DNA of 64,000 nucleotides, taken from the NCBI RefSeq assembly GCF_014858005.1, contig NZ_JACYOT010000016.1, positions 1 through 64,000 of the forward strand, written 5' to 3'. The translations under genes and the position numbers were made by a program. Numbering within the stretch: the stretch's first letter is position 1; each line of letters opens with the position of its first letter. The notes below the pieces were generated by a model, which was not told the origin of the DNA, made no database searches, and was given only the letters and a program-made list of their open reading frames with translations. Shown here piece by piece: positions 27,764 to 35,786 of this stretch. The stretch is from Propioniciclava soli. Lineage in GTDB: Bacteria > Actinomycetota > Actinomycetes > Propionibacteriales > Propionibacteriaceae.

Positions 27764-28525
27764 GTGCACCACCCCGCACAACCGCCCGAGCTCGTCACCG
27801 ACCTCTCCCCCACCACGTGGATCGAGCCGCGTCTGGAACCGTGGGGCTGGGGCCGCGGTGTTCCCGTGTGCTCGCAGGTGCCCACCGGATTCGCGGTCTA
27901 CCTCCGCCTGTTCCACCCCGCCCCCGACGGCCGCCGTTGGGATCGCATCGCCGCCCAGCGCTATCGCTTCGCGCACCCCCTGATGCAGTGGGAGGGCCTG
28001 TGCCGCAACCAGGACGAGTTCGTGAACGGGCCGATGATCGGCTCGCTGCCCGAGGCGGAGATGCGCCGGCTGTTCTGCCACCTGCCGGCAGCCGACGAGG
28101 TCTACTACGCCTTCTGGAACGGCTTCGGTCTCGACCACGTCGCGGCCGGTCTGGACCCGGAGCGACCGGGCCGGGTGCTCGGCCAGGGCCGGCGGATCGA
28201 CAGCTGGCGCACCCCGCTGCTGGAGTTGCCCTCCCGCGGTTACGTCGTCCTGCGCGGCCCCCTGCACCCCCTCGCGCTGGTGACACGTGGGCAGGGCGAA
28301 GCGCCCCTCGAACCGGAGCAGTCACCCAATCTGATCTGGCCGGCGGAGCACACGTGGTTCGTGGCCACCGAGATCGACCACCGCTTCACGCTCATCGGCG
28401 GTGATGAGGCTCTCGCCACGGCGCTGCTCGACGATCCGGAACTCGAAGTCGCGCGCGTCCAGCCGGACGACCGCATCGACTACGGCGGCGACACCGTCAA
28501 CGACAAGCTGCCCGCCTGGGGCTGA
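27764..28525 (+). CDS. Conserved hypothetical protein
   Basis: 253-aa soluble protein without signal peptide or helices. It is rich in aromatic residues (TTWIEPRLEPWGWG, YYAFWNGFGLDH, LIWPAEHTWFVATEIDHRFTLIGG), which gives the look of a compact alpha/beta domain. I do not recognise the family. The GTG at 27764 directly follows the upstream stop, so the two are co-translated. It converges tail-to-tail with the PH-domain gene, with no gap between the stops. Confidence 0.75.
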   Translation: MHHPAQPPELVTDLSPTTWIEPRLEPWGWGRGVPVCSQVPTGFAVYLRLFHPAPDGRRWDRIAAQRYRFAHPLMQWEGLCRNQDEFVNGPMIGSLPEAEMRRLFCHLPAADEVYYAFWNGFGLDHVAAGLDPERPGRVLGQGRRIDSWRTPLLELPSRGYVVLRGPLHPLALVTRGQGEAPLEPEQSPNLIWPAEHTWFVATEIDHRFTLIGGDEALATALLDDPELEVARVQPDDRIDYGGDTVNDKLPAWG

Positions 28526-29026
28526 TCAGCCCTCGCCCCCCTCAGCGCCGGGCACGGCAACATCGGACGCGGGCCGGACGGGCGCGTACCGGGCGTGGAG
28601 CTCGCGGAGCACCTCGACGTCCTCGTCGGTGTAGCGGCCGTCCACGCGCTGCAGCGCGAGCACCGGCTGGTCGAGGTGACCCTTCTCGAGGAATGCCCAC
28701 GAGTCGCCCGGCCAGTAGCGAACCGCCGCGACGGCGTCCCACGGCACGTGGTAGCGCTTGAGACCGTTGCGCAACACCACGCCCTCCGGGCCGGCCTTCA
28801 CCCAGCACATCGCCATGACCCACACGATGCCCAGCATGATGAGCACGAAGAAGACGAGCGTGCCGATCTGCAAGCCGGTGAACAGGACGCGAATCGATGC
28901 CGGCAGCATGAACCAGCCCAGCAGCGCCGCCCCGGGCAGCACGATCGACCACAGGATCGCCTGCCGGCGCACCATGCGGGGGTGCGCGGCCAGCTCGACC
29001 TGACTCAGTTCCTTCGGACGGCCCAT
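28526..29026 (-). CDS. Bacterial PH-domain membrane protein
   Basis: 166 aa. Two helices (about 27-46 and 52-76) are followed by a bacterial PH-like domain (VKAGPEGVVLRNGLKRYHVPWDAVAAVRYWPGDSW). The function of such proteins is unknown. The ATG at 29026 (MGRPKEL) is leaderless: on the minus strand TAGGGT ends exactly 7 bases before it. A GTG three codons upstream lies in the promoter and is rejected. Confidence 0.8.
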   Translation of the reverse strand: MGRPKELSQVELAAHPRMVRRQAILWSIVLPGAALLGWFMLPASIRVLFTGLQIGTLVFFVLIMLGIVWVMAMCWVKAGPEGVVLRNGLKRYHVPWDAVAAVRYWPGDSWAFLEKGHLDQPVLALQRVDGRYTDEDVEVLRELHARYAPVRPASDVAVPGAEGGEG

Positions 29027-29048
29027 GGCTCCCACCCTAGCGATCCGC

Positions 29049-29906
29049 TCAGAGGCGGCACGCCGCGATGTCGGTGACGAGGATGCCCTCGGCGCCGACG
29101 TCCCACAGCTCGTCCATGAGCCGGTGCGCCTCGGCGGCCGGGATCATGGCGCGCACGGCCAGCCAGCCGTCGCGCGCCAGCGGTGACACGGTCGGGCTGT
29201 CGATGCCGGGGGTGATCGCACAGGCGGCCTCGAGGCGTGCCTCGGAGACGTTGTAGTCGATCATCTTGTAGTTGCGGGCGGTCATCACGCCGGCGAGGCG
29301 GCGCAGCAGCAGGTCCAGCCCCGCCGGACGCTCGACGCCCCGCGGCTGGATCAGGATCGCCTCGCTCACCAAGATAGGCTCGCCGAACATCTCCAGCCCG
29401 GCGCGCTTGAGCGTCGAACCGGTCTCGACGACGTCGGCGACGGCGTCCGCCACCCCCAGGCGGACGGCCGACTCGACCGCCCCGTCCAGCTTGATGAGGC
29501 GCGCCTCGATGCCACGCTCGGCGAGCCAGGCCCCGAGCAGCCCCGGGTAGCTGGTGGCGATGCGGGTGCCGTGGAGGTCGGCGGCGCTCCAGCCGGACGC
29601 CCCCGGCGCGGCGAAGCGGAACTTCGTGCCGCCGAACCCGAGGGCGAGCACCTCCTCGGCGGCGGCCGCGGAGTCGAGCAGCATGTCGCGGCCGGTGAAG
29701 CCGAGGTCGAGCGTCCGCTCCCCCACGTACACCGCGATGTCGCGGGGCCGCAGGTAGTAGAACTCGACCTGGTTGGCGGCGTCGAGCAACACCAGATCCT
29801 TGGAGTCGGTGCGCTGCCGGTAGCCCGCCTCGGTCAGCATGTGGGTGGTCGCCTCGGCCAGGGAGCCCTTGTTGGGCAGGGCGATGCGCAGCGGTCGGTC
29901 GGTCAC
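29049..29906 (-). CDS. hisG: ATP phosphoribosyltransferase (long form)
   Basis: First, feedback-controlled enzyme of histidine biosynthesis: joins ATP and PRPP. The 285-aa length is that of the long, hexameric HisG with a C-terminal regulatory domain (about 210-285, NYKMIDYNVSEARLEAACAITPGIDSPTVSPL). Substrate-site features are IALPNKGSL (8-16), DLGFTGRDML and the PRPP loop DAVADVVETGSTLKRAGL. GTG start at 29906, 10 bases after hisE. Other his genes are not in this window. Confidence 0.95.
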   Translation of the reverse strand: MTDRPLRIALPNKGSLAEATTHMLTEAGYRQRTDSKDLVLLDAANQVEFYYLRPRDIAVYVGERTLDLGFTGRDMLLDSAAAAEEVLALGFGGTKFRFAAPGASGWSAADLHGTRIATSYPGLLGAWLAERGIEARLIKLDGAVESAVRLGVADAVADVVETGSTLKRAGLEMFGEPILVSEAILIQPRGVERPAGLDLLLRRLAGVMTARNYKMIDYNVSEARLEAACAITPGIDSPTVSPLARDGWLAVRAMIPAAEAHRLMDELWDVGAEGILVTDIAACRL

Positions 29907-29916
29907 GGTCGGCCTC

Positions 29917-30180
29917 TCAGAGGTAGCGGTAGACGTCGGCGAGGGTCAGACCCTTCGCGATCATCAGGACCTGCGTGTGGTAGAGCAGCTGGCTGATCTC
30001 CTCGGCCGTCTCGGCGTCGGACTGGAACTCCGCGGCCATCCACGACTCGGCCGCCTCCTCGACGACCTTCTTGCCGATGAAGTGGACGCCGGCGTCCAGC
30101 TCCTTCACCGTGCCCGACCCCTCGGGCCGTTCGGCCGCCTTGGCGGACAGCTCCGCGAACAGATCCTCGAACGTCTTCAC
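29917..30180 (-). CDS. hisE: Phosphoribosyl-ATP diphosphatase
   Basis: 87-aa all-alpha MazG-like enzyme that removes pyrophosphate from phosphoribosyl-ATP. Conserved residues are in [14 protein letters not shown] (metal-binding glutamates), [15 protein letters not shown] and the C-terminal VYRYL. The start is the GTG at 30180. On the minus strand the -10 box TAGGGT ends 8 bases upstream, so it appears leaderless; the first three bases of that box are also the TAG stop codon of mshC. Pairing with hisG is typical for actinobacteria. Confidence 0.95.
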   Translation of the reverse strand: MKTFEDLFAELSAKAAERPEGSGTVKELDAGVHFIGKKVVEEAAESWMAAEFQSDAETAEEISQLLYHTQVLMIAKGLTLADVYRYL

Positions 30181-30191
30181 GTGGCCCCACC

Positions 30192-31442
30192 CTAGCCGTT
30201 CAGGCGGACGCCGAGCAGCGCATCCACGGCGGTGACCACGGCGTCGACGGCGGCCGGGTCGTCCCCGCCGACGCTCGTGTGGGCCGCCACCCAGGTGTCG
30301 ACGGCCGCCAGGGCCGCGGGGGCGTCCAGGTCGTTGCGCAGCGCGTCCCGGATCGCGGCGACCGTCTCGTCGGCGGTGAAGCCCCCGGCATCGTTGGTGA
30401 CCGCGAGCCACGCGGCGAGGCGCTGCTGCGCCGCGGCCAGGTCGGCGTCGGTGTACTCCCAGTCGTCGCGGTAGTGGTGCGCGAGCAGCACGAGCCGGAT
30501 GGCCCGGGCGTCGACGCCCTGCTCGCGCAGCTTCGAGACGAGCACCAAGTTGCCCTTGGACTTGCTCATCTTTTCGCCGTCGTAGCCGACCATGCCGGCG
30601 TGCACGTAGGCGCGGGCGAACGGCTCGCCCGTGGCGGCGCGCGCCTCGACGGCGCACATCTCGTGGTGCGGGAACACCAGGTCGGAGCCGCCGCCCTGGA
30701 CGTCAAAGGTCTCCCCGAGGTGCTCCAGCGCGATGGCGGTGCACTCGATGTGCCAACCTGGACGCCCCCGCCCCAGGCTCGACTCCCATGCCGGCTCTCC
30801 GTCGCGCGCCTGGCGCCAGACCAGGCAATCGAGGGGGTCGCGCTTGCCCGGGCGGTCGGGGTCCCCGCCACGCTCGGCGAAGATCGCCCGGGCGGCCGCG
30901 AGGTCGAGATGCGCGACGTCCATGAAGCCGTCGGCGGCGCTGCAGGCGAAGTACCAGTCGGGGTGCTCGGGGTCGTCCACCTGGTACACAAGACCCGTCG
31001 GCCGGAGTCGCTCGATCAGGCTCACGACCAGCGGGATGGACTCGACCGCCCCGACGTAGTGGTCGGGCGGCAGGACGCACAGGGCCTCCATGTCGGTGCG
31101 GAACAGTTGCGTCTGGTCTTCTGCCAGCTCCTCCCACGCGACGCCGGTCGCGTCGGCGCGCTCGAGCAGCGGGTCGTCGACGTCGGTCACGTTCTGGGTG
31201 TAGCGGACGCCCACGCCGGCGTCCCGCCAGACGCGGTTCAGCAGGTCGAACGCGACGTAGGTGTTGGCGTGGCCGAGATGCGTGGCGTCGTAGGGCGTGA
31301 TGCCGCAGACGTAGAGCCGGGCGTCGGCGTCCGAGGCCGGGCCCACCTCAACCAGACGGCCGGTCGCGGTGTCGAACACGCGCGGACGCCGCGGGTCCCG
31401 GTGGGCCAGCGGGGGCACGTCCGGGGCGGACCATGCCTGCAT
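30192..31442 (-). CDS. mshC: Cysteine:1-D-myo-inosityl 2-amino-2-deoxy-glucopyranoside ligase
   Basis: Adds cysteine to GlcN-Ins in the synthesis of mycothiol, the actinobacterial thiol; evolved from CysRS. 416 aa. Cys46 in [15 protein letters not shown] is the zinc ligand and adenylate site, HLGH (55-58) is the HIGH motif, WHIECTA and FPHHE follow, and KMSKS is at 291-295. MshC-specific traits are the N-terminus [12 protein letters not shown] and lack of the CysRS C-terminal anticodon domain. The ATG at 31442 has AGGAG 6 bases upstream and is preferred over an ATG at 31490. A minus-strand -10 (TAGGCT near 31510) overlaps the divergent uppP -10. Confidence 0.95.
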   Translation of the reverse strand: MQAWSAPDVPPLAHRDPRRPRVFDTATGRLVEVGPASDADARLYVCGITPYDATHLGHANTYVAFDLLNRVWRDAGVGVRYTQNVTDVDDPLLERADATGVAWEELAEDQTQLFRTDMEALCVLPPDHYVGAVESIPLVVSLIERLRPTGLVYQVDDPEHPDWYFACSAADGFMDVAHLDLAAARAIFAERGGDPDRPGKRDPLDCLVWRQARDGEPAWESSLGRGRPGWHIECTAIALEHLGETFDVQGGGSDLVFPHHEMCAVEARAATGEPFARAYVHAGMVGYDGEKMSKSKGNLVLVSKLREQGVDARAIRLVLLAHHYRDDWEYTDADLAAAQQRLAAWLAVTNDAGGFTADETVAAIRDALRNDLDAPAALAAVDTWVAAHTSVGGDDPAAVDAVVTAVDALLGVRLNG

Positions 31443-31567
31443 GGGGGCTCCTGTCGTCGAGTTGGGCGGCGACGCGCGCGGTTGCGGCAACCTGCCTCGG
31501 GAAAGCCTAGCGTCGCCATTACGCTGGCTCGCCGGGGCGACATGCGCCCGAGACAGGGAGCTGGTTC

Positions 31568-32410
31568 ATGCTGCAGTGGTGGGAGTCCGTGATCCTCGGC
31601 ATCGTCGAGGGCATCACCGAGTTCCTCCCGGTGTCGTCCACCGGGCACCTCACCGTCGTGGAGAAGCTGATGGGGCTGCCCATCGACGACCCGTCGGTGA
31701 CCGCATACACGGCGATCATCCAGGTGGGCGCCATGCTGGCGTCCATCGTGTACTTCTGGCGCGACATCGTCCGCATCGCGACCGCCTGGTTCGCCGGGCT
31801 GGCCGATGCCCAGAAGCGCGGGAACGACTTCAGGCTCGGGTGGGCCGTGATCGTCGGCTTCGCGACGACCGCCGTCATCGCCCTGGCTCTGCGCGGCTTC
31901 ATCGAAGGGCCGCTGCGCTCGCTGTGGGTCGTCGCCGGCGGTCTGATCCTCTGGAGCTTCGTGATGTTCGCTGGCGACCGGCTCGGCAAGCAGACCCGCG
32001 GTGAGGAGTCGATCACCTGGAAGGACGGCCTGCTGCTGGGCCTCATCCAGTCGATCTCGCTGATCCCGGGGGTGAGCCGCTCCGGCGCCACGATCTCCGG
32101 CGCGCTGTTCATGGGCATCGACCGCGTGAGCGCGACCCGGATGAGCTTCTTCTTGGGCATCCCCACGCTGGTGGCGGCCGGGACGTTCCAGGCCATCACC
32201 GCCGCGCCCGACATCGCGGCCCCCGGTGGCGTCGGGTGGCTGGCGACGGTGATCGGCATCGTCGTGTCGTTCGTCGTGGCGTACGTGTCCATCGCCTGGC
32301 TGCTGAAGTTCGTGGCGACCAACGACTTCACCGTGTTCGTGATCTACCGCATCGTGGTGGGCCTGGTCATCGTCGGGTTGCTGTTCGGCGGCGTGATCAC
32401 GCCGGTGTGA
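31568..32410 (+). CDS. uppP: Undecaprenyl-diphosphatase
   Basis: Membrane phosphatase (BacA/UppP, 280 aa) that recycles undecaprenyl pyrophosphate to the lipid carrier of cell-wall synthesis and contributes to bacitracin tolerance. The family motifs EGITEFLPVSSTGHL (14-28) and PGVSRSGATISGALFMG (near 162-178) frame the active site; 7-8 helices follow the expected pattern. AGGGAG lies 9 bases before the ATG. TAGCGT at 31508-31513 is a likely -10, divergent from mshC. An inverted repeat CGGACGC/GCGTCCG (32431-32472) follows and may end transcription. Confidence 0.95.
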   Translation: MLQWWESVILGIVEGITEFLPVSSTGHLTVVEKLMGLPIDDPSVTAYTAIIQVGAMLASIVYFWRDIVRIATAWFAGLADAQKRGNDFRLGWAVIVGFATTAVIALALRGFIEGPLRSLWVVAGGLILWSFVMFAGDRLGKQTRGEESITWKDGLLLGLIQSISLIPGVSRSGATISGALFMGIDRVSATRMSFFLGIPTLVAAGTFQAITAAPDIAAPGGVGWLATVIGIVVSFVVAYVSIAWLLKFVATNDFTVFVIYRIVVGLVIVGLLFGGVITPV

Positions 32411-32487
32411 ACCGGCTCTGACGCGGTGGCGGACGCGTGAGCCCGCCCGGATGAGCGGGGCGGCGTCCGTTGGCTAGGGTTGCGCGC

Positions 32488-33462
32488 ATGTTGCGCCGGA
32501 ACGCGGGCACCAGCGGGTTGTCGACCTCTCGAATGGGGCTCGGCACCATGACGTGGGGCCGCGACACCTCCAAGGAGGACGCCCGCGGCCTGCTGCGCGC
32601 CTTCACCGAAGCGGGCGGCGACCTCGTCGACACCGCCCCGGCGTACGCGAGGGGCGAGGCCGAGCGCATCCTCGGCGTCCTGATGAAGACCGAGGTGAAC
32701 CGCGACGACATCGTGGTGGCCACGAAGGCCGGGTTCACGTTCCGCGACGGCGTCCGGGTGATCGACACCTCGCGCCGGGCGTTGTTGGACGACCTGCACG
32801 AGTCGCTGCGCCGGCTGCGCACCGACCACATCGACCTGTGGCAGGTGCACGCCTGGGGGCCCGCGCCGCTCGAGGAGACGCTCGCAGCGCTCGACCATGC
32901 GGTGACGGTGGGCGACGTGCGGTACGCCGGCGTCTCGAACTTCGTGGGCTGGCAGACGGCCTCGGCGGCGACGTGGCAGGAGGCGTTCCCGGGGCGTGCC
33001 CGCATCGTGGGCAACCAGGTGGAGTACTCGCTGCTGGCGCGGCGGGCCGAGGTGGAGGTGCTGCCGGCGATCCGGCATTTCGGGATGGGGTTCTTCCCGT
33101 GGTCGCCGATGGGACGCGGGGTGCTGACGGGCAAGTACCGCGGCGGCGTCCCGCGCGGGTCGCGGGCGGCGTCGGACCACTTCGGCTGGTACGTCGAGCC
33201 CTACCTGGAGCCGCGCTCGCGGGCGGTGGTGGAGGCGGTGGCCAAGGCGGCGGACGGCCTGGGCATCACGCCGCTGCAGGTGGCCTGGCTGTGGGTTCGG
33301 GACGCCCCGGGCGTCACCGCTCCCCTGCTGGGCGCCCGGACCGCCGAGCAACTGGCGGAGTACCTGGCTGCGGAGGAGATGGAGCTGCCGGTCCCCATCG
33401 CGGCGGCCCTGGACGACGTCTCCGGCGGGCCGAACGACGCGCGTCCGGCGCCGACGGCGTGA
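32488..33462 (+). CDS. Aldo/keto reductase
   Basis: 324-aa (beta/alpha)8 NADPH-dependent oxidoreductase. The catalytic tetrad is visible: Asp48 and Tyr53 (VDTAPAY), Lys80 (VVATKAGF) and His121 (WQVHAWG). NADP-site segments are FFPWSPMGRGVLTGKY and GARTAEQL. The physiological substrate is unknown. The start is the ATG at 32488; TAGGGT at 32475-32480 ends 7 bases upstream, so the mRNA is probably leaderless. Confidence 0.88.
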   Translation: MLRRNAGTSGLSTSRMGLGTMTWGRDTSKEDARGLLRAFTEAGGDLVDTAPAYARGEAERILGVLMKTEVNRDDIVVATKAGFTFRDGVRVIDTSRRALLDDLHESLRRLRTDHIDLWQVHAWGPAPLEETLAALDHAVTVGDVRYAGVSNFVGWQTASAATWQEAFPGRARIVGNQVEYSLLARRAEVEVLPAIRHFGMGFFPWSPMGRGVLTGKYRGGVPRGSRAASDHFGWYVEPYLEPRSRAVVEAVAKAADGLGITPLQVAWLWVRDAPGVTAPLLGARTAEQLAEYLAAEEMELPVPIAAALDDVSGGPNDARPAPTA

Positions 33463-33507
33463 GGGGCGCGGGTCGGCCGCCCTGTGGTGGACGGACGGCG
33501 GCGTCGT

Positions 33508-33537
33508 TTCGACATCTCCGCCTCGGCGCGGTATGGT
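33508..33537 (+). promoter_or_regulatory. tRNA-Leu promoter
   Basis: TTCGAC (33508-33513), an 18-base spacer and TATGGT (33532-33537), 33 bases before the tRNA gene. Confidence 0.6.
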
Positions 33538-33570
33538 TCTAGGGCTGTCGGGGCAACCCGGACGACACCT

Positions 33571-33656
33571 GCGCGGGTGGCGGAATTGGCAGACGCGCTA
33601 GCTTGAGGTGCTAGTGCCCGATTAAGGGCGTGGAGGTTCAAGTCCTCTCTCGCGCA
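33571..33656 (+). tRNA. tRNA-Leu(GAG)
   Basis: An 86-base class II tRNA. Acceptor arms GCGCGGG and CTCGCGC pair over 7 positions (one G-U), the anticodon stem CTAGC/GCTAG encloses the loop TTGAGGT with anticodon GAG, a long variable arm follows (TGCCCGATTAAGGGCG), and the T-arm is GGAGG-TTCAAGT-CCTCT. Discriminator base is A; CCA is not encoded. It reads Leu codons CUC and CUU. Its 3' part is the attachment site of the island that follows. Confidence 0.96.
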
Positions 33657-33667
33657 CTGGGAGCTTC
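33627..33667 (+). repeat. Left attachment site, inside tRNA-Leu
   Basis: 41-base direct repeat beginning GGCGTGGAGGTTC and ending ACTGGGAGCTTC. It completes a functional tRNA, as expected for the side regenerated by integration or original to the host. Confidence 0.85.
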
Positions 33668-33974
33668 GGCTTCCTGACTACTGCTTTTGCCTCTCTGACA
33701 AGGCGATTTACCTATCTCGCTCTTGGTCCCAAGTGGACACAAGTGGCCGGATAGTGCCGTTCTATCCCCACGTACTCCCCACGCTCTCCCCACGTGGGGA
33801 ATGGGGAACCTGCCCCCCGATGGCCGTGAAGGCACCCTCGACACCGTCATTTGAGGTGAGCGAAGGAGCGCGTCATGTCTCAGCCACTCCCCCGCGGCGG
33901 GGCTGCCCGGGGTGCGGCCGCCGGCGTACGAACCGGGCGGCCGGACATGATGCGCGTACTGGTGATGGCTCGTC

Positions 33975-34210
33975 ATGCCTAGAAGCCGGACGGCCGGACG
34001 CCGTGTCTCCGGCGAGATCTCGAAGCTACCCAGGGGCCGATTCCGGGCGCGCTACACCGGACTTGACCCGGACCCGATCTGCGGCGCCACAGCGCCCCCG
34101 TGACGTTCGTGGCGCGGATGGATCCAAAGGCCTGGCTGGTCGACCAGGAGCGCTCGATCAGCCGGGGTGAGTGGACGCCGCCGGTCAGGACCGCAACCCC
34201 TCCACTCCTG
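33975..34210 (+). pseudogene. Remnant of a tyrosine integrase (N-terminal part)
   Basis: From ATG 33975 the frame gives VSGEISKLPRGRFRARYTGLDPD, the N-terminal arm-binding domain of actinobacterial phage-type integrases. It stops at 34101. Shifting by one base at about 34070-34076 continues the similarity: LRRHSAPVTFVARMDPKAWL, then DQERSISRGEWTPP, the usual next segment. Beyond about 34210 no core-binding or catalytic (RHRY) domain is seen, so the gene is both frameshifted and truncated. Confidence 0.75.
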
Positions 34211-34431
34211 CCCGAGGTGTTAGGCGAGCACGCAGCAGCGGTGCTGGCACGTCGGCGGCTGCGGCCGGGTGCTGTGGCAGCGGCAGTGACATCGCCGATC
34301 CGGGCGATCGTCGCGCCGAGGGCTGCGTCGTGGGAAGGGCCGCGGGAGACGTCGTGTCCGGGGTCCAGGTGGTGGAGCATCTGGGCCGGATCCGAGGGTT
34401 CTCTGATCCGACTGATCGGTGGCGCGATCAC

Positions 34432-34451
34432 ATGACTGGAATTCCAGTCAT
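34432..34451. promoter_or_regulatory. 20-bp perfect palindrome, likely operator of the MNT-HEPN pair
   Basis: ATGACTGGAATTCCAGTCAT is perfectly self-complementary and ends 20 bases before the first ATG of the antitoxin gene. Toxin-antitoxin operons are usually autoregulated through such sites, and the antitoxin has an N-terminal winged helix that could bind it. No clear -10 or -35 is separable from it. Confidence 0.6.
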
Positions 34452-34471
34452 TTCGGTGGGACGATGATCAC

Positions 34472-35056
34472 ATGATGTTCGGACAGCCCTTCGGCGGCCT
34501 CTTCCCCGGGGCACGCAGCGCGGTGCTTTCTGTCCTGCTACGCACAGGCACACCTCTGACGGGAAGGCAGATTCACGGCTTGATGCGGGACGAGCACAGC
34601 TTGTGGTCGGTACAGCAGGCCCTCGCGGACTTCGTTTCGCTCGGACTCCTCGAGAGCACGACCGTGGGCCGGGCGAACCTCTACACGGTCAACGAGGCCC
34701 ACTACACCGTGGGGGCCCTGAGGGCCCTCCTGGAGCCCCTCGGCACCCTGCGTGAGATCGCCGCCGCATCCGGGGCGGACTCGGTCGTCCTCTTCGGTTC
34801 GGTCGCCCGTGGCGAGGCCACGGCCAGCAGCGACATCGACCTGGCCGTGATCGCGGAGGAATCGTGGGATGGACGAGCAGAGCTGGAGGACTCCGTCCGC
34901 GCACAACTCGGCAACGACTGCGATGTGGTTGTGTTCACTCCTCACCGGTTCGCTCAACTCGCCGCGAGCGGGGACGAACCGGTGGTCGAGCAGATCATGG
35001 CCGATGGTGTTGCGCTGGTGGGCTCACTCCCCCGACCCGGATCACAGGTGGCCTGA
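34472..35056 (+). CDS. MNT-type nucleotidyltransferase with N-terminal winged helix (antitoxin)
   Basis: 194 aa. Residues about 10-75 form a winged helix (PLTGRQIHGLMRDEHSLWSVQQAL); residues 95-150 are a minimal nucleotidyltransferase domain with the motif LFGSVARGEATASSDIDLAVI, i.e. GSxxRG and the DxD metal aspartates, and a third acidic residue near NDCDVVVF. In type VII systems such an MntA protein neutralises the HEPN toxin by adding AMP or by blocking it. Two ATG codons (34472, 34475) are possible. The stop shares one base with the HEPN start (TGATG). Confidence 0.85.
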   Translation: MMFGQPFGGLFPGARSAVLSVLLRTGTPLTGRQIHGLMRDEHSLWSVQQALADFVSLGLLESTTVGRANLYTVNEAHYTVGALRALLEPLGTLREIAAASGADSVVLFGSVARGEATASSDIDLAVIAEESWDGRAELEDSVRAQLGNDCDVVVFTPHRFAQLAASGDEPVVEQIMADGVALVGSLPRPGSQVA

Positions 35057-35457
35057 TGCCCAGTTTCGAGCAACGCAACCACGCCCGGAGCTTCCTGAGG
35101 AAGGCGCAGGAGTATCTCGCCTCGGCGGAAGCCGACCTGGCGGCCGAGCGCAACACTGTCGCGGCGGCGAACGCGATCCACGCCGGCATCAGCGCCAAAG
35201 ACGCGATCGTAACCAACCTGACCGGCAGCACGGGCAAGGGCAGGGACCACGCAACCGCCGCGAAAGAGCTTCGCCAAGCCCTGGGCAAACGGTCCGAGGC
35301 CGCCGCCGCTGAGAAGTGGCTCCGTGACCTGATCTCCAGCAAAGCCGATGTCGAGTACGGCGTCACCCTGGTGTCCGCAGCCAAGGCCGAGCCGCTCGTT
35401 CGACGCGCCAGAAACCTGGTCGAGTTGGCCGTCGACATCGTCCACCTGGGAACCTGA
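35056..35457 (+). CDS. HEPN-domain protein (predicted toxin)
   Basis: 133-aa all-helical protein of HEPN type (HARSFLRKAQEYLASAEADLAAE; NAIHAGISAKDAI; helical C-terminus PLVRRARNLVELAVDIV). The typical HEPN RNase motif R-X4-6-H is not obvious; RDH near residue 55 is too close-spaced, so it may belong to the non-catalytic subgroup or use other residues. Pairing and one-base overlap with the MNT gene support a toxin-antitoxin role. Ends 170 bases before the right attachment site; an inverted repeat CCTCC/GGAGG follows the stop. Confidence 0.75.
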   Translation: MPSFEQRNHARSFLRKAQEYLASAEADLAAERNTVAAANAIHAGISAKDAIVTNLTGSTGKGRDHATAAKELRQALGKRSEAAAAEKWLRDLISSKADVEYGVTLVSAAKAEPLVRRARNLVELAVDIVHLGT

Positions 35458-35628
35458 CCTCCCGCTGGCGGAGGCTCCCGATCGGGTGACCGTCGGCCCA
35501 GGCTCACCAAAAGGGCACAGTCAAGGCGCTCACCAACGCAGACGATTGCCCACGCATTCCCCACGACGAGGCGCAATACGTGAACAACCAACGGAAAAGA
35601 GCATTGCCGAGGGGGATTCCAGGCGAAA

Positions 35629-35669
35629 GGCGTGGAGATTCAAGTCCTCTCTCGCGCACTGGGAGCTTC
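35629..35669 (+). repeat. Right attachment site (tRNA-Leu 3' duplicate)
   Basis: Direct repeat of 33627-33667 with one substitution (GGAGATTC instead of GGAGGTTC). No acceptor or anticodon arm precedes it, so it is not a tRNA gene. Confidence 0.85.
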
Positions 35670-35786
35670 CCGTCTACTCCAATTGTCCCACTGACAAGGC
35701 GTTTCACCTATCCGGGCCCTGGGAGGAGGCGACCCCTTGCGCCGCATCCGGTGAGCGGTGGCGTCCGCCTGGGCTGGTGTGACGGC

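Larger units (their letters stand above)
33627..35669 (+). mobile_element. Small genomic island integrated in tRNA-Leu(GAG)
   Basis: The last 30 bases of the tRNA and 11 bases beyond it (33627-33667) recur at 35629-35669 with one mismatch in 41. Weaker similarity continues about 50 bases past both copies (CTGACAAGGCG, then A/T-rich, then ACCTATC). This is the footprint of a tyrosine-recombinase element. The 2 kb between holds an integrase relic next to the left site and an MNT-HEPN gene pair; 33668-33974 has no gene I can support, only C-rich short repeats (CCCCACG) and a possible 34-codon frame at 33874-33978. No intact integrase remains, so it is probably immobile. Confidence 0.85.

Noticed and set aside
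30192-31442. Cysteinyl-tRNA synthetase
   Set aside because: Length, N-terminal sequence and lack of the anticodon domain fit the mycothiol ligase MshC instead.
33874-33978. Excisionase gene beside the integrase relic
   Set aside because: A 34-codon frame with AAGGAG upstream exists, but its product shows no helix-turn-helix and is Gly/Ala/Arg-rich.
35629-35669. A second tRNA gene
   Set aside because: Only the T-arm, acceptor 3' strand and flank are present; there is no D-arm, anticodon arm or acceptor 5' strand.
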